Source: Sipunculus nudus (lineage: Eukaryota; Annelida; Sipuncula; Golfingiida; Sipunculidae). From it: DNA of 64,000 bases. A model generated the notes under the pieces. The model saw only the letters and a list, made by a program, of their open reading frames with translations. It ran no database searches and was not told the DNA's origin. This document shows, piece after piece, positions 14,001-28,176 of this stretch. Each line of letters opens with the position of its first letter. Within the stretch, counting starts at the first letter, position 1. Position numbers and translations under genes: made by a program. The stretch covers positions 32,022,956-32,086,955 of the forward strand of contig CM049318.1 of assembly GCA_026874595.1 (NCBI GenBank). The letters are read 5' to 3'.

Positions 14001-14354
14001 TCATGCATAGATTGCATGATGTATGCATACAATCTATCTCACTTAATATTCAAAAGACAAAGAAAAGTGTTAAGTGAAAAGCTGTGCTTAAAGTTGATGG
14101 AGATTGTTTAGTTGGAAATGGATAAATTAATAATTGAATGCTTTAACGTGTGGATATTTAAATTATCCAGTGCTTTAAAAGGTCGAATTTTTCATATAAA
14201 TTATGCAAATTTATTTATTTTCATTGAGAAAACTGTTTAGTGCAACATACCAACCTTCCCTCTGACACTCAATATCATGAGATTAGAGACAAGGATTTCA
14301 AAGCTATTCAACCCTGATGTACAGTTTTCACCTGAATTATGGAAATTCATTGAA
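11061..14354. other. Centre of the foldback-like element, no gene recognised
   Basis: It contains the poly-G repeat pieces and a short repeat of GCATACAATCTATC at about 13986-14040. The 118-codon minus-strand frame at 11276-11632 has no recognisable domain. No transposase motif was seen. Confidence 0.5.
11795..12345. repeat. Dispersed poly-G repeat family, two adjacent pieces
   Basis: Two pieces share ATAGCTCAGAGGATATGGGT, AACAGAGACCTA and TTCTAGGTCTAAC (about 11810-11940 and 12150-12275). The second is preceded by AGGTGGCACCATCAG and a G14 run at 12125-12138. The same arrangement recurs at 63700-64000, and a partial copy lies at 58205-58350. Confidence 0.6.
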
Positions 14355-15545
14355 ATTCAAACATTGTCACTTTAATGTCTCATTAAGATGCAAATATTGT
14401 GAATAGCAATGAGTATCTAATATTAATGTGTTGTATATTTCGTTTCCATTCCAGCAATGTAAAGTTATACTGAAAGTGTTGATTTAATTGTAAAAAAAAC
14501 AGGATTGTAAATATGTTTAACATAAATGTGCCATTTCGATCTAAATTGTAGATATTTATTCAGATTTATGCAAAGAATCTCATTTGATATGCAAATTTTT
14601 TTGTATATTTAGTAAATATATATTCTGCTGTGAAAAATACATAGAAAATCATGGATACTTACACGCTTACAAAATCATCCATTTGATATATTGTAGACAA
14701 TAACAGATGCAGTGATAGATAAATCAGGAACATTGTCATTATAATAGTGTCTCATGTATATTCATTAAGATGCAAATATTATGAATATTGATGAGGATCT
14801 AATATAAATGTGTTGTACACTTCATTTTCTTACCAGCAATGTAAAGTTTATGCTGAAAGTGTTGATTTAATTAAAAAAAAAGGATTGTCAATCTATTTAA
14901 TATAAATGTGCACATTTTGATCTAAATTATAGATATTTAATCAGATTTATGCAAATAGTCTAATTTAATATGCAAATTTTAATTGTGTATTTGGTAAAAA
15001 TATATTTTGTGCTATGAAAATTACAGAGAAAACCATAGAAACTTACATGCTTACAAAATCATCCATTCCATATATCGTAGACAATAACAGCTGCAGTGAC
15101 CGATAAATCAAGAACATGGTAGTGTCTGATGAATATTCATTAAGGTGCAAATAAGATGAATAATAATGATTATCAAACATAAATGCATTGTATATTTCAT
15201 TTCCTGTCCAGCAAGGTGAAGTTGAAGCTGAAAGTGTTTATTTGACAAAAAACAGAGGACTGTGAACATATGTTTGGTGTAAAATATGTGAATTTTTACT
15301 AGAAAATTTGTATATATTTGCATACAGCCAAATATGCAAATTATTTTGTGTGTAGAAAATATTATTAAAAATAAATATCTTTTTTCTGATGCATTTTGGC
15401 ATTTATTTCATCCTTTTATACACAAAAATAACAAAGTTATGGCCTTCTTTGTAAATTTCATATTTACTGCCAAAATAACTATGGTTGCATGGAAACAGGC
15501 TCATATTTTATAGAAAGCTACCACTCCCAAACTTATGATAAAATA

Positions 15546-17070
15546 CTGTTAGTTTCATTTAAATATGACTCAATTATATTAAATATGTAGACCTATGTGT
15601 TTTGTCTTTATTGAGAAATTCCCTAAATTATTGAAATAACCAAATCTGGTTCATATCCCAGGTCCATGGCCTTACACTACACTGACCCAGAATTTTATTC
15701 AGTCCTTCAGCAGCACAGATTCATACTGTTGAAAACTGGTATAGGAAATACCTGCCTACTGTGTAGTATGTGCTCCTATTCTGTGTCATGTAGGTGTTAT
15801 TTATGACAAAATTTAGATATAAACTGCTTTATCAATTCAATTATTTCAGAGCCATTTTGGAATAAAATTAAAATATGCACAATGATCAGTTTCAGCAAGG
15901 ATATGGTTTGGTGAGTACCAGCATTTTGAACTGACTAATGACAGAGCATACCCTGCCTTTACATGAGGCCACGTGCTAGTGTTTATATACATACTGGCTG
16001 CCATCTGATTGGCGCCTGCTGTGACTTTGCACCTCCCCCGCTAAATTTGAATTGGGACTGGCATGGGCACATATAAATCATTTTCCTGCAGAAACCACAT
16101 AACTTCATACATGAATCATAATTAATTTCAGTTATTTGTAGTATTAGGAACATGCCTGCCAAAATCCAGCTCAGATAACAACTTTGTTCCCAGCTAATAC
16201 TCAAAATATAGTCAGAGCCCAAGTGAACAGTTGCAGATATTATGTTAAACTCCATGTTGCCCAGTAACGCCCCCTGGTATTTATAGTGGAACCCGGTCTT
16301 TTCTCGCCTTACCTATAAAAGTGTAAGCCTATAAAAGTGTGACGAATACAGGCACAGGGCCTATAGTTAAGATTGTCGTGGCTCAGGTGACGGTGTACTT
16401 AAAACTTCTTTATGTTATTCATGCTTATTTACGGGCCGCCGAAGTAGCGCAGGCGCATATACGTAACATTAATTTCCCCTCTGAGTTTGTAATCGTGCCG
16501 CAGCCAAATTTATTGATTCCAAGAATCGGGCTCACCTCAGCTCATTTATTTATCAACAGATCAAGTGTTTGAGTATTTACATAATGCTCCTATTCAAACG
16601 GTTCACTGTTGATCAAGGTTGCTTGCCCTCTTGCACTACTTCAGGTTCACCTGCTAACTCTTGTGGTACACAAATGGGAGCCGTCATGAAGCACAAAGGT
16701 ATAATGGGAATAAGACCGCAGACCATATCAACATAGGAGTGGGAACAACAAAGCTTCTGGTAGTTGTAGCACTGCTCTATCAAGGTGATTATAAACATTA
16801 ATCAATAACAGCATGGGAATTTGCAGAGTTAAATTACCCTCCCGTATCTCAATACAAAAGCCTTAATTGAAACATACGGAGAGCTTTTATACATACTCCA
16901 TGGTATGTGTCCTGCTACCAATATGATAGATCACAGTCGCATTGTAGAAAGCACTATGTCGACGTTAGTTTGAGTTAGTTTGAATGATTGGTTAAAGCAG
17001 ATAACATTAATAATGATCACTAACATTACTAAAACCGAAGTCGTACCCTCTATCTATGTCATCCATACAG
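15546..17070. other. Upstream region of the Kelch-caspase gene
   Basis: It should hold the 5' UTR exon and promoter if these are close, since an acceptor abuts the start codon. A tandem 16 bp repeat, CCTATAAAAGTGT(AAG), lies at 16311-16340 and includes TATAAAA. I cannot show it is a promoter. Confidence 0.35.
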
Positions 17071-17072
17071 CA

Positions 17073-17217
17073 ATGTTGTCCTGGGAGGTCCACCAAGGTG
17101 CAGGACAAGATAAATGGTTTCATTCAGCAAACGCTGTGCCAGAAAGGGGCTTTGTCTACTCCTTTGGTGGTTTAAACAGGGGTTCTGAGGGTATCAATGT
17201 CAGAGTTCTCAATACAG
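17073..17217 (+). CDS. Exon 1: start codon and Kelch blade 1
   Basis: The coding part begins at ATG 17073 and encodes residues 1-48 plus one base. A good acceptor (CATACAG) ends at 17070, so only two bases of 5' UTR lie in this exon. The reading MLSWEVH aligns with the start of KLHDC3 as I recall it, which is why this ATG is chosen over 16980, which lies upstream of the acceptor. VYSFGG at 28-33 is the blade-1 Kelch strand. The donor GTAAAT at 17218 gives a phase-1 exit. Confidence 0.8.
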
Positions 17218-20200
17218 GTAAATAATGGCTGCCTTTTTTAAAGATTATATATATTCAGCTATCTAAATATATATTTTAGATAATTTAGATAATGGGACAT
17301 TTGGCTGACAGGTCCAAACATGTAAACCTCTATATATTATACATTTCCACAAATATTCCACAAGCAACCTCTTATGTTGACAACCGGTGTCACCAAGCAC
17401 AGTTGTAAATAAAACGTTCCTCAGATTAGTCCATTAGCTACTGGTAAATAGGCAAAGTATTACACTGAAAGGCAATATAGATCAATGAGGATAAAAATGA
17501 ATCTTAGCTCCGCAATGGAAATAGGCAGCTCACGATATCCAGGAGGAGAACTGGAGCAAGATGAAGTATACCGGCGAGATAGAAGATCTTGCTGGACGTG
17601 TCATTCAAAATATGCATGCTTTCTTGAATCAAAGTTCTTATGATTGCCAAAGTAACATATAAAAAGCAACGATTTCAGACATACTTTTCGACTTGAACTT
17701 GGACACTTTTGTTATTATGCGCATCCTGTAAAAAAACACATATAGCCATGTCCTGCCCGTTTTACAATAAATCGCCTCTGGGTAAATATCCACTAGCAGC
17801 AAAATTAAAGTTTAAATGACTATGGTGCCACATCATGGTACATTAACTTAGAAAACACAAATATAGACTTGTTGTAACATCAATGTCTAAGTGAATATAT
17901 GTAACGGGTGTCCGGCATAGCCAAGTCATCCGTCTCCAGACGTGTACGAAATACCTCCAACACGTGGTTGATATAAAACTTTATTCAGACCAAATCAAAC
18001 ATCTCTCATGCGAAGTAGAGATTGTTAAGAGAGAAACGAGATACGTTCAGTTCCATGTATCACTGGAAACTCAAGCTTACGCCATGCTTGCAATTATGAA
18101 ATACCGTTATGAGACTAATTACTTTTAACCAGCGTAAAATGAATATAAAATGAATACTGCATAATATTTTAGCTGCGTTATATAATTTATACTGCATGAT
18201 ATTTTTAGCAATACTCGTGTCTTTTAAACATTCAAGGAACGTGAATACACCAATGGTTTAATGTTAATACATAATAAAAGTGAAGTGCTCTTACCTGTCA
18301 AGAGAGAAACGAGATACGTTCAGTTCCATGTATCACTGGAAACTGAAGCTCCGACTCTTTTGACCCACCGACCTTAACACAGTCACGTGAGAAAACTGGT
18401 TTCGTCATGAGAAATGAGAAAACCACTGAAAAAAATAGAAACAATCCAGGCAGACCAGGCAATAAGAAACAATGGCTAGAAACCACAAGGCAAAGAGCGA
18501 GACCAGCAAACAAACCAGTTGAAACCTGAAACAGAATTTATATCATAGACATCAGGTTGGTTCACACCCGTTACATATAGATATTAAAAAACACTAACAA
18601 AAAGCCTATATTTGATGTATCGAGAAGTTCTAAAACAAAATGTTGACATATTTCATCTTTATCCTTTGATTTTTTTTCTTGTTCATTCTTACGCTTTGTA
18701 AGACAACTAAAGGATAACTTAAAAATATTAATGGATAATAATCGATTTTAAACAGATAAATAGGATAATTCGTGAAAAGAAATTTCCCTCCAAGGATTGA
18801 GTGTCGTTATTCCTTTACATCCGTGATTAGAAAAACAACTGAGTTATCTGACTTTTCATTTTCTAAATCCCTTAAAATTGTTAAGTCAATTGGACGCCTA
18901 TTCTACCTTTTTCCATTAAATTTTTGTATGACTAATCCATTTATACCTTCGGTTGAGCTAGGTTTTTACCCACGCTGAAACACTTTAATTATGGTTATAC
19001 AAGTGAAACGAATGATTAATATATTTAAAAAAAAAGATATTCTTTCAGATTTACCTCTGAAATTTAACATCTTAAAATAAAAAAAAGTATCGGGCAGCGT
19101 TTTGTAACAAAGGCGGTCAATTGGCAGAACTTGTAAATCGCAAATGCATTTAAAGGTTTGCAAAATTATATATCTACTACCGTGATCTCTCGTAAGTAAA
19201 ATATGGCATTTTACATGTCTATGGATACATATAGAAAGATAAATTTCTTTATATATTTTTATCCTTAGTTCAAGAGAACTGAAAGATGTGCTCCCCTGAC
19301 ATCATGATTTATTACGGGGACACATCATATTGGTATACGTTATTCATCAACGGCCTGTCAGATGGACAAACGGAGTAAAAAAAGATATCACTTCCCAACT
19401 ACCTTGAGGGCAACCAGTAACCTGAATCTGAATAAATTCAGTTAATATTTAGGTGTTAAAAAGTTATGGTACCGGAATATACGCAAGTCGACGGAAAAAC
19501 AGACACTAAGACGAAGAAACGGGCAGTCAGTTCGCAAGCAATCTTTTCGAAGATAGGACAATAACTGGACGGACAGATGGACTGCATAGGCCAAAACATA
19601 GCTTTCAAAAGGTCAGGGGGTGCAAATTAAGTCTGTCCAGGATCTTTTCACAGAGTAAGAGATCGAGCTTAAATTGACGTTATTCTTTAAACATGTGTCC
19701 CAGTTTTAATATCAAAGGCTCGCTTGCAATACCTTTAAAACACATTCACTTATGAACTAATGTTGGAATTCTTTTATCGGCTCATTGATGTACTGAAACA
19801 TAGGCCGTGTTAAGTATAATAATCGCCTTTAGTATAACATTGTTATTGTAACACCCTGAGCATTCCAATACATTGCATAATATTTATAAATATAAACATT
19901 AAAGAAGCAGCTGCAACAAGAATTCTTTACCATGTGCAATATCTTTGTAACATCAGAAAAGCAAAGAGGAAAAGACCTGCGGTAAGATTTAGCGCAAATA
20001 GCGGCCGATAAAAAAAAAAGAAAAAAATAATTTTTATCCTTTTTTTTTTTGTCACTTGGCGTACCCCTAAGATACATATACCTATTATCTGGGAAGTTAT
20101 TATTATCAACGTACTTTCTCAGCACACAGACCACCAGTGCTCAACAAAATCTAGTGCGATAATGAATAAGTTTATCTATTATATCAAAAAGACGTCAGTG

Positions 20201-23200
20201 TTATTCTTTATCTACACTGCGACTACAGACAAACAAGGTTAAAACATGTATGTGTGTGTTTGCAAAATTCAGATACCACTCATCGTCTGGCCATTCTTTT
20301 AAAAACTAATCGGAGACTGGGTATATAGCTTTGCCCGGCAGACCTATACGGAGTCAACACTACATCGCACATAACCTGCTGGTCAATATCCATGACCCGT
20401 GTGCAAATATTTTTGTCATAATATTGCACTCTTCTTTGCTCCAAGGTACATATAAATGGAGAACCATACCTGTAGAAAAGATGGGTAAAATCGTACCAGC
20501 TGATAGGGATGGACACACGACCGTTACCTATCAGGGCAAGGTGTACATGTGGGGAGGTAACCCTCTAGACAATACTCTCTGGTGTTTTGACTTAGGTAAG
20601 TAATGTATCTATAACAAAAATATAAAAAATCAAGAACCATAGTTAGAAAATCATTTTGATCTTCAACATTTGTTGCACTACCATGCCGTTGAAATTCTCG
20701 TGCTTTGTTATTCTTATACTTATACAGATAAACACAATACAGACATTATCCGTTCTGTCAACACTCCTCTAGGTTTTTTTTTACGATGCGTCAAATCTGT
20801 AACTTCTTTCAAAACCGATGCATTAAAAATTGATCCAACCAATGACCCCTTCTCGCAGGTGCCACCGTGTCTGAAAATTTCATTAATCCGCATTGTTTAT
20901 TTTTTATTATAGCCATACGGGCAATCTTTCTCATCATTTTTGTATCCAGCACATGTAAATATTAATCTACGCCTGTCATACTGCCGTTTACAGTGGAGAT
21001 ATTAATGTCAATTGAAGAATTTCTCATGTCTTCCATTGCGTCCATAGATATACCTTGTTTTGACTACAGAATATCATATGTCCCAATTCGGTTCTTCTTG
21101 CTATTTCCCTGTTAAATTTATTTAATCAGCTACACTTTGAGCGATCCACATATATTGGATCCTTTGCTTTATACGACTTTTTATTGTTTCACTAGACAAA
21201 GTCGGGGATACTATGGTTTCAGCACGGCCCCGCCTCCAGAAAGAACTTGGGAGCAGTAGAACTAAAAACGATCACGGATTTCACTTCATACGTGTACACA
21301 TACATATGAGAGGACGATCTTTTTCTTAAATTGGGTCATGACCTTCTTTCTTGCCCATTCTTAAATATAGGTTAAAGGATAAAGTCTGTTTCTATACCGT
21401 TTAAGTAAAATCATCCAAATGTATGGTTATGGTAAATCCAATAAAGCTTGAAGTTCTGTGTATTTTCCCTTCAATCTTTGATACACATATGGTTTTATCC
21501 AAGTCGTCAGACAGTTTATAAAACTGTTGACATTGACCTTCATCTTCAGGGGCAAAGCTACAAAAATATAGGTAAATGAGCCCAGAACCCATATATATAT
21601 GTGTGTGTGTGTTTTCCACAAGATTATGAACTTGTTTGTAACCTTATGACCTTATGGGTCTAATCTATGGAAATTTTTGACTATTTGTTTACCCAATAAC
21701 CTTTTTAAATGCCTAATATTGTTTCCTCAAACTTTAGACACTGATTGTCTTCATTTTTACATGTAACATATTGGCGGCCTTTTCTTTGGTATTCAAGGTG
21801 AATGTGAAAAAAAATATTAACGAAGAGGCCTTTTGGAAACCCATAACTTTTGAACTACTACATATTTTCAATTAACTTTCATAAACATATTGTCTCAACT
21901 AGGATATTGGGAAAAATGGGGGCCTTGACCCTTCAAGCATTAAACCACTAGGGTCAGTATATGCCTATTTTAAAGTTGGTGAGTCTGAGAATAATTCTTG
22001 CACCACCGATGCCAGAATTTGAGTTATTACCTGCGCCAAAGGAACGGGCTTTGGTTTTTGGCGAAGCTTTTTTATGCATGTTTATCCGTAAGCATTTTAC
22101 TAAAATAATTAATAATGAATTTTGAGAAATATTTTTTTTAAGAAAGCTCGGCAAGAAACTATTGGTACAAGAACCTATTCATTCACGTTTAGCGTTGATG
22201 CGTATTACCATCTAGATAAAAAATAATAATAATAAAAAAATACAGTTTTCAGACAAGGCCATATAGGGATAATTGGCACCTTGGCGGGGGTCTGCGCTCT
22301 CTGGTACTTTTCTAGTTATTATTTTATTTTACGTGGTCAGAAGCTTCATGGTTTAACATTAAACCAGTATCTGAGGAGGATCCATCCCAAAACCAAACTG
22401 ATTCAAGAAAAGTTTTGTAAGCTGAGAATTACAGCCATCTAGTATTTTATTGTAAATGATCCTTTCAGGAATACAATAATACATTGTATTAACATTTTGT
22501 GTCCAGACATCATTCCCAGTAAAAGTTACTTGGTTATTCGGGCGAGAACACCAGGGTGGACACAGAGCAAAGCATTGTAATTAGACCACTGATACGTGGT
22601 ATTTTATTGAGCATCAAGTCCAAATTTCAAACACGCGACACCCGCTCTGGTGGTTTGATTACACCAGGAACCAAGCTCTCATTAGCCTGAGTCTTAGTCC
22701 TATGCCATAACGGGTGTTTTTTTATATATCTGGACAGTCGAGGGGTAAGACGCTCGGCTCTCTCCGCTGGCGACCCGGGATTAATCACCGGTGTGGCCAT
22801 GAGAGGGGGTTGCAGTTGCCCGTCCAAGGCCATATTTATTTGAATATTTATATATATATATACATATATATAGCTAACTACATTCTAATAAAAAAATTTC
22901 AATTACGTTATGAATGAAAAAAATGGGAAACAACTCTGCTCACAATACAGAAGTCTTTTGACAGCTCCTTTCCCAGATATCTGTCCTTAATTCAGAGAAG
23001 AAGGGTATTCTCATTAGAGGAAATAAATTTATGATAAAAAGTGCTATCGAGCGATGTTTTTATGAAGATTATCTTTATACATTTAAGTATACAGAAAAGC
23101 CGCTTATTTGAAATCTCCGATATAAGATGAGAAGACCAAACTAAAGAGTATTCTCAATAGATCACATATTCCAAATTTCCATTAGGAGAAAAATAAGATT

Positions 23201-26200
23201 ATCTTACAATTATGTAGAGGGATTTCTCTCCGTGAAAGTGGGTTGGACATTTCCTCAAAATAAATAAGTTATAAATAAGTAAATATCACTGTATTCTTGA
23301 ATTAAGTAGTTAGTCATTTTGTTTCATACGTTTCGGGTAATTTTCATGGGACCTCAATATAATTTACTCATTTATATTGTGATAAATGTACCTTAAAGCA
23401 CATGCTCACACACAATGTAACATTGTCCTTGTTCCAGTCCAAGCAGTTATGTCTAATTTGGGAGGTTCTCCGAGAGAGAGACAAAAATTTTCCTTTTGAA
23501 TCAGAATTCCTCTGCCTTTTTAATTAGAACACTTAGCAAAAATAAATAATAGGCCCTTAGTACAATAACAGTTTAAAGAATTTTGAGGAACCCCATATTA
23601 TTAATCTTTGAATATTATCGTGTTTTAGATTTATCTGTGCGAAAAAAGACTCTTATCAAAACTGGTTTCATGTTATTGGTCTTGCCTTTAGAAACGGAAC
23701 ACTGGTCGCGCCCTAGCGTCCAAGGCTTTGTGCCAGAGGCCAGACGTTACCATTCAGCATGTGTCATCGGGAGAGACATGATCATCTTTGGTGGAGATCT
23801 TTCTTCCACCAGAGTATGTTGCATCAGATTTACTTTTCAAAATAAATTCCCTGGTTATATTTATTGTAACAAACCCATATGATGAAATTACAGTGTTATG
23901 AAACGGCATATTTTCAAATGCCAGTGTAGTCTCTTAGAGTATTACATCATGTGTGGATAACTGATTACTGTGATGTAATAGCATAGATGTCGAGCTTGCG
24001 ATCAAGCGGTCCCGCTTCGGATCCCGTAGTCTGTAACTTCTGAGCATTGAATCTGAGCAAGGTCTCTGCTACAAGTGTACTTCTTTCCACACAGAAGTGT
24101 TAACTGATAGCAGAAGTAGTTCCATATTCAAAGCATAAATATGTTTTGAAATGCCATTACATTTCTTTGTTTCAGAAAACATGTAATGACTTATGGATCA
24201 TGAACCTCGAAACCTTCAAATGGAAGAATCGAGTAAGTTTCATATATGTTGGCTGAGATTATTTGTAACCAAGAGCCTGTTTTATAAAATTTGAGTCAAA
24301 CATGTTGCTTTCCACAACACATCAATTATGAATGCCCTTTCATAAGCATTTTCTCGTTTTAAACTAAAATGAATTTCAGCCAGACACAGGTGAATTATGA
24401 ATCTTGTTTTTTGTATGTATTAGTAATTCCAACCGAATTTCATTTGGAAAATATATTATTTTTGTTATGTGCTACCATATAGAAATTGTAATACAGATGT
24501 ATCATAGAAATATATAACCAGTGTGATACAGGTACAAAATATTCATATATGATCAGGTCGTTCCATTTAGGGTGACTTTTTCCATTAACTTATACATGAT
24601 ATCTTCAAGTCATAACAATATTATATAATATTTGCAGCCGAACTTATGGCCTTTTTTTCAAACAAATCAGCCATTTTTCGTTATTTTAAGAAAGTATTTG
24701 AATTTCCTCCAAAATATGTTACAGGATACATTTTTTAAACATTTTCCCACCGTTAAAGAATTTCGGGCACCGTAATTTTAGACCGCTCGATATATGATCT
24801 CCTAATATGATTCATTAAATGAATAAAGTGAACATTTCCATTTAAAATATTACAAATGTGTGCTTTTTTTTCTTGAACTCGGTACCCGTGGCTTATGTGG
24901 CATCATTTACATATATTTATTTATCGCACATCCTTTTAGTGACTTTACACTAAAAAATATCATACTTTATCCTGATTGACGTATGGTACATTAACAAAAA
25001 TCACCTGAAAGATAAGACCACAGACAGATTGAATGCACTTAAATTTAACCACCACAGTTCCCATGGACAGAACACGATAAATTCCATTATATTTTCATTG
25101 CCATCCTCATTCCTTGGTTCCACGTGCTGAATCGGTGTGCCCTTTGCTTGTACGGGCAACATTGTCAGTCGCTCATTGGAACCAACTCTTCAAAGTACAA
25201 CAAATGTCTTTTCCATTTACACTTTTCACCGACGAAGAATGAGCCCACTTAGAAGCCGTAAAATTACTACTGTGATATCTGGTATACAGTCGACATTGTC
25301 TTTAGGCGTGTCATACCATGCAAGGTTAATTATACAGTTCCATCTCCCAGCAACAACCTCCTGTACCCCATCACCCAATAATATCCCACTTTGCGCTTGA
25401 TACCTGCTGGAGCCAAGCCCCTCTTTCATGTTTATCTTCGTCGCTACTGATAATGTTTAAACCACAAGCCGTTGTTGTCGTTCTTTCTCCATGGTTTCTT
25501 TCCTTACTCATATGTTCCCTTTTAACGTAAGTAGTCGCTCCTATAATTTTAATTGATCAGTCAATTTTTCATCTATTATTTTTTATGCTTTGTGATCGGG
25601 AGAAAGTAAGCAACTGGACGTAATAAAAATTATACCTTACCTATTTTTTTAATATAAAATAAAACATTTAAATATGTGATAATTACACATTAGTGGGATT
25701 AATTTTTCAATTTATATCGAGTTTTGTTTGATTATGGCCACCGTTTGGTTGTTTCTGGGGTTGGTTTTGATTTAATTTAAGATAAAAAGTCGAAAGTAAA
25801 GTTATTAAGGAGACAACAAGTGTTGTGAACACAATAACTAGTTACTAGGTCAAGTAGTGTTCATGTTGTAATATCAGCAGCGGTCTTTTGTCCTAGTTCC
25901 AAACAGAATACTTACACTTTCGACAAAGACACACCGATATAGAATATTATCAAATGACAAGTAAATGTTAAACAAGTTTGATTAATGTTATATTAAACAG
26001 GAGTCTATTTAACGACCAATAATACCCTTTGGATCCTAACCGATTCACAACATTCTTATCACACGTATTCATGTCATGCTACAATAATTCGGTTTTTACT
26101 TTTTAAGCCCACCAGGTCAATGTGGAGCCGATGTGGACATACTGCCTCGGTCATTGGTAATAAAATGTATGTATTAGGAGGAGAAGACGATAAGGATATG

Positions 26201-28120
26201 AAAGGAAAAGACTTACTTCAAGTTTATGAACATGGCACAAACAGCTGGCACACACCATCTGTCACTGGAGACTATCCGAAATCCATTTGTTGGCACAGTG
26301 CAGGTAACTGGTGTTATTAAAATGAATCACTTATTATTTCATCATAAATCGTTCCCTGGTATAATATTTCCATGAGAACATATTTTCCAAAAGAATATGG
26401 GGTATACTAGATGGGTATTTCCTTCTTTCTTATATTTTCCTTCTCATTGTATACAATTCAGACAGCAAGGTATCGTCTCAAACAAAACTGTACACAATTT
26501 TAATAAACAAAATCTTATATCGGGATTCTAATTCTTAGTCCTGAAATTCAACGGCGAACTTTGTGAGGCGGTGAATCAAAGGGCATACCCCTTTTCTTAA
26601 AAGCAGCACGAGAACTATTATTTTGTGCAAATATTTGCTTGTAGCCATGCATTTCGGTGGGATGCATTTCCGCAAAATGTACACTTGTATACTTAAACTT
26701 GACACTCTAGTTTCTTTATTTTAAATAAACTTCCCATACCCCTGACCCCCATTTAAACCCACTTACACAAAGTCGGACTACATAATTCCATACATAACTA
26801 TAAATGGATTTGTGTTATCGGCAATGGTTTAAAGTATGAAGGGAATCGTTTTGACTATTTACAAATATTAAGAGCGCATTTTTGAAATACCAAAATACCA
26901 GACGCCCAAACAGTTTATATTATCATCAAATGTTTACTTCGAAATTTTATATTCAATAGAAAATCCCCTGGTATTTAGTGACTGCTTGCAGTAACGTGAT
27001 CAATTTTGATACGCCAGGTGTTTATCTTACTCGCAGGCCTTGTAGTTACTTTGTATTGCTTCTGTATATCAGATGAAAAATGTTCCAATTAAACAATATT
27101 GTAGTGCCTTTTATATCATTAATATATATTTTTAAAGGAAGAGATATGTTTATCATAATATTACATATGATAGTATATTTTTCGACTAGCCTTCTGTAAA
27201 AAGGAAAAACGATTGAAAGAAGAAAAAGAATAAATTGATAAAATTGTATTTAATTTTCCCCGGATTTATTTTACAGATGCTGATGCTTGTTAAAGTTTTT
27301 TTCTTTTTTCTTTGTTAATAATTTAGCAATGAACCCCGGATTTCATTATTTGGAATAGTTGGTGCGCAGGGTGAATTACATCTTTGATAACAGCATGTTA
27401 CTCGCGTACATTGATTCAAACGATAGTAGAAGAAATCCCGATTACTCTCTTTGTCGTTTTAAGGACATTATCAAATTAATTCCTGGCCTCAAAATACAGT
27501 GGCAGAAAGTGTAAAGCCTTTCTCTATTATTATTATGTGCTCTATAAAATTTCAGGAGCACCGGTAAGCCTAGGTTTTGCCTAGCCCGAAACTGTTATGT
27601 CTATTTAAATGTACAGCCGCCCTTGGGCATTTTTTGTTTTATAATTTACATTTTCCTCCCACTTCTAGTTTAATGATATATGGATACATTTAAAACAGTG
27701 AACAATTTCTATCACAGAACCGTTAACTTCTATGTGCAAGGATCTTTGACTTTTAGGCCAAATCTATAATCGTCTCCTTAGTTTTTCTAACATATGACTG
27801 TTATTTTCAGAAATTATTTACTATCATCTTTTTCATTAATATGATCAATATTTTTCACACAGGTAGGTTGCATTTTCATTTTTTTGCCTACTTAAATGAA
27901 TGTAGTATTTACATAAACGGATATTTTAATTAATGCTTTCTTAAAATAGGGGATTAGACCAACAGTCATGTTAAAATACAGAATATAATGTTGTTGATGA
28001 CGCAGAGGCCTAGGGTGCCTCAGATTTTAAATTAGGCACGAGATGTTTGAAAATTTTATGCTGTGTTATCGAAACGACCTCATCCTTAGAACGGTTTTAT
28101 TTTAGATTAATCTTCATTAA

Positions 28121-28176
<56 letters not shown>

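Larger units (their letters stand above)
7705..15545. mobile_element. Foldback-like element with long inverted arms made of ~380 bp repeats
   Basis: The left arm (7705 to about 10595) and right arm (about 14355-15545, reverse complement) start with the same terminal block: GGAGTGGTAGCTTTCTAT, then AAGAAGGCCATAACTTTGTT. Each arm then repeats units of about 376-386 bp. These are marked by GATTTTGTAAGCGTGTAA, ATTTGCATATTAAAT and a CTTAATGAATAT segment (left 10038 and 10414; right about 14662 and 15047). The middle, 10596-14355, shows no transposase. The left arm is interrupted by another repeat at about 8563-10024. Confidence 0.6.

Noticed and set aside
16311-16345. TATAAAA repeats as the promoter of the Kelch-caspase gene
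   Set aside because: No 5' exon or transcript start can be shown nearby and such motifs are frequent in this AT-rich DNA.
16980-17072. Upstream ATG at 16980 as the start of the Kelch gene
   Set aside because: It lies upstream of a good acceptor, encodes no conserved sequence, and the ATG at 17073 aligns with the family N-terminus.
22735-22800. tRNA-like segment (GGGGTAAGACGCTCGG and a CCCGGGATTAATC box-B-like stretch)
   Set aside because: Box B is degenerate and there is no cloverleaf; it may be an old SINE head but the ends are undefined.
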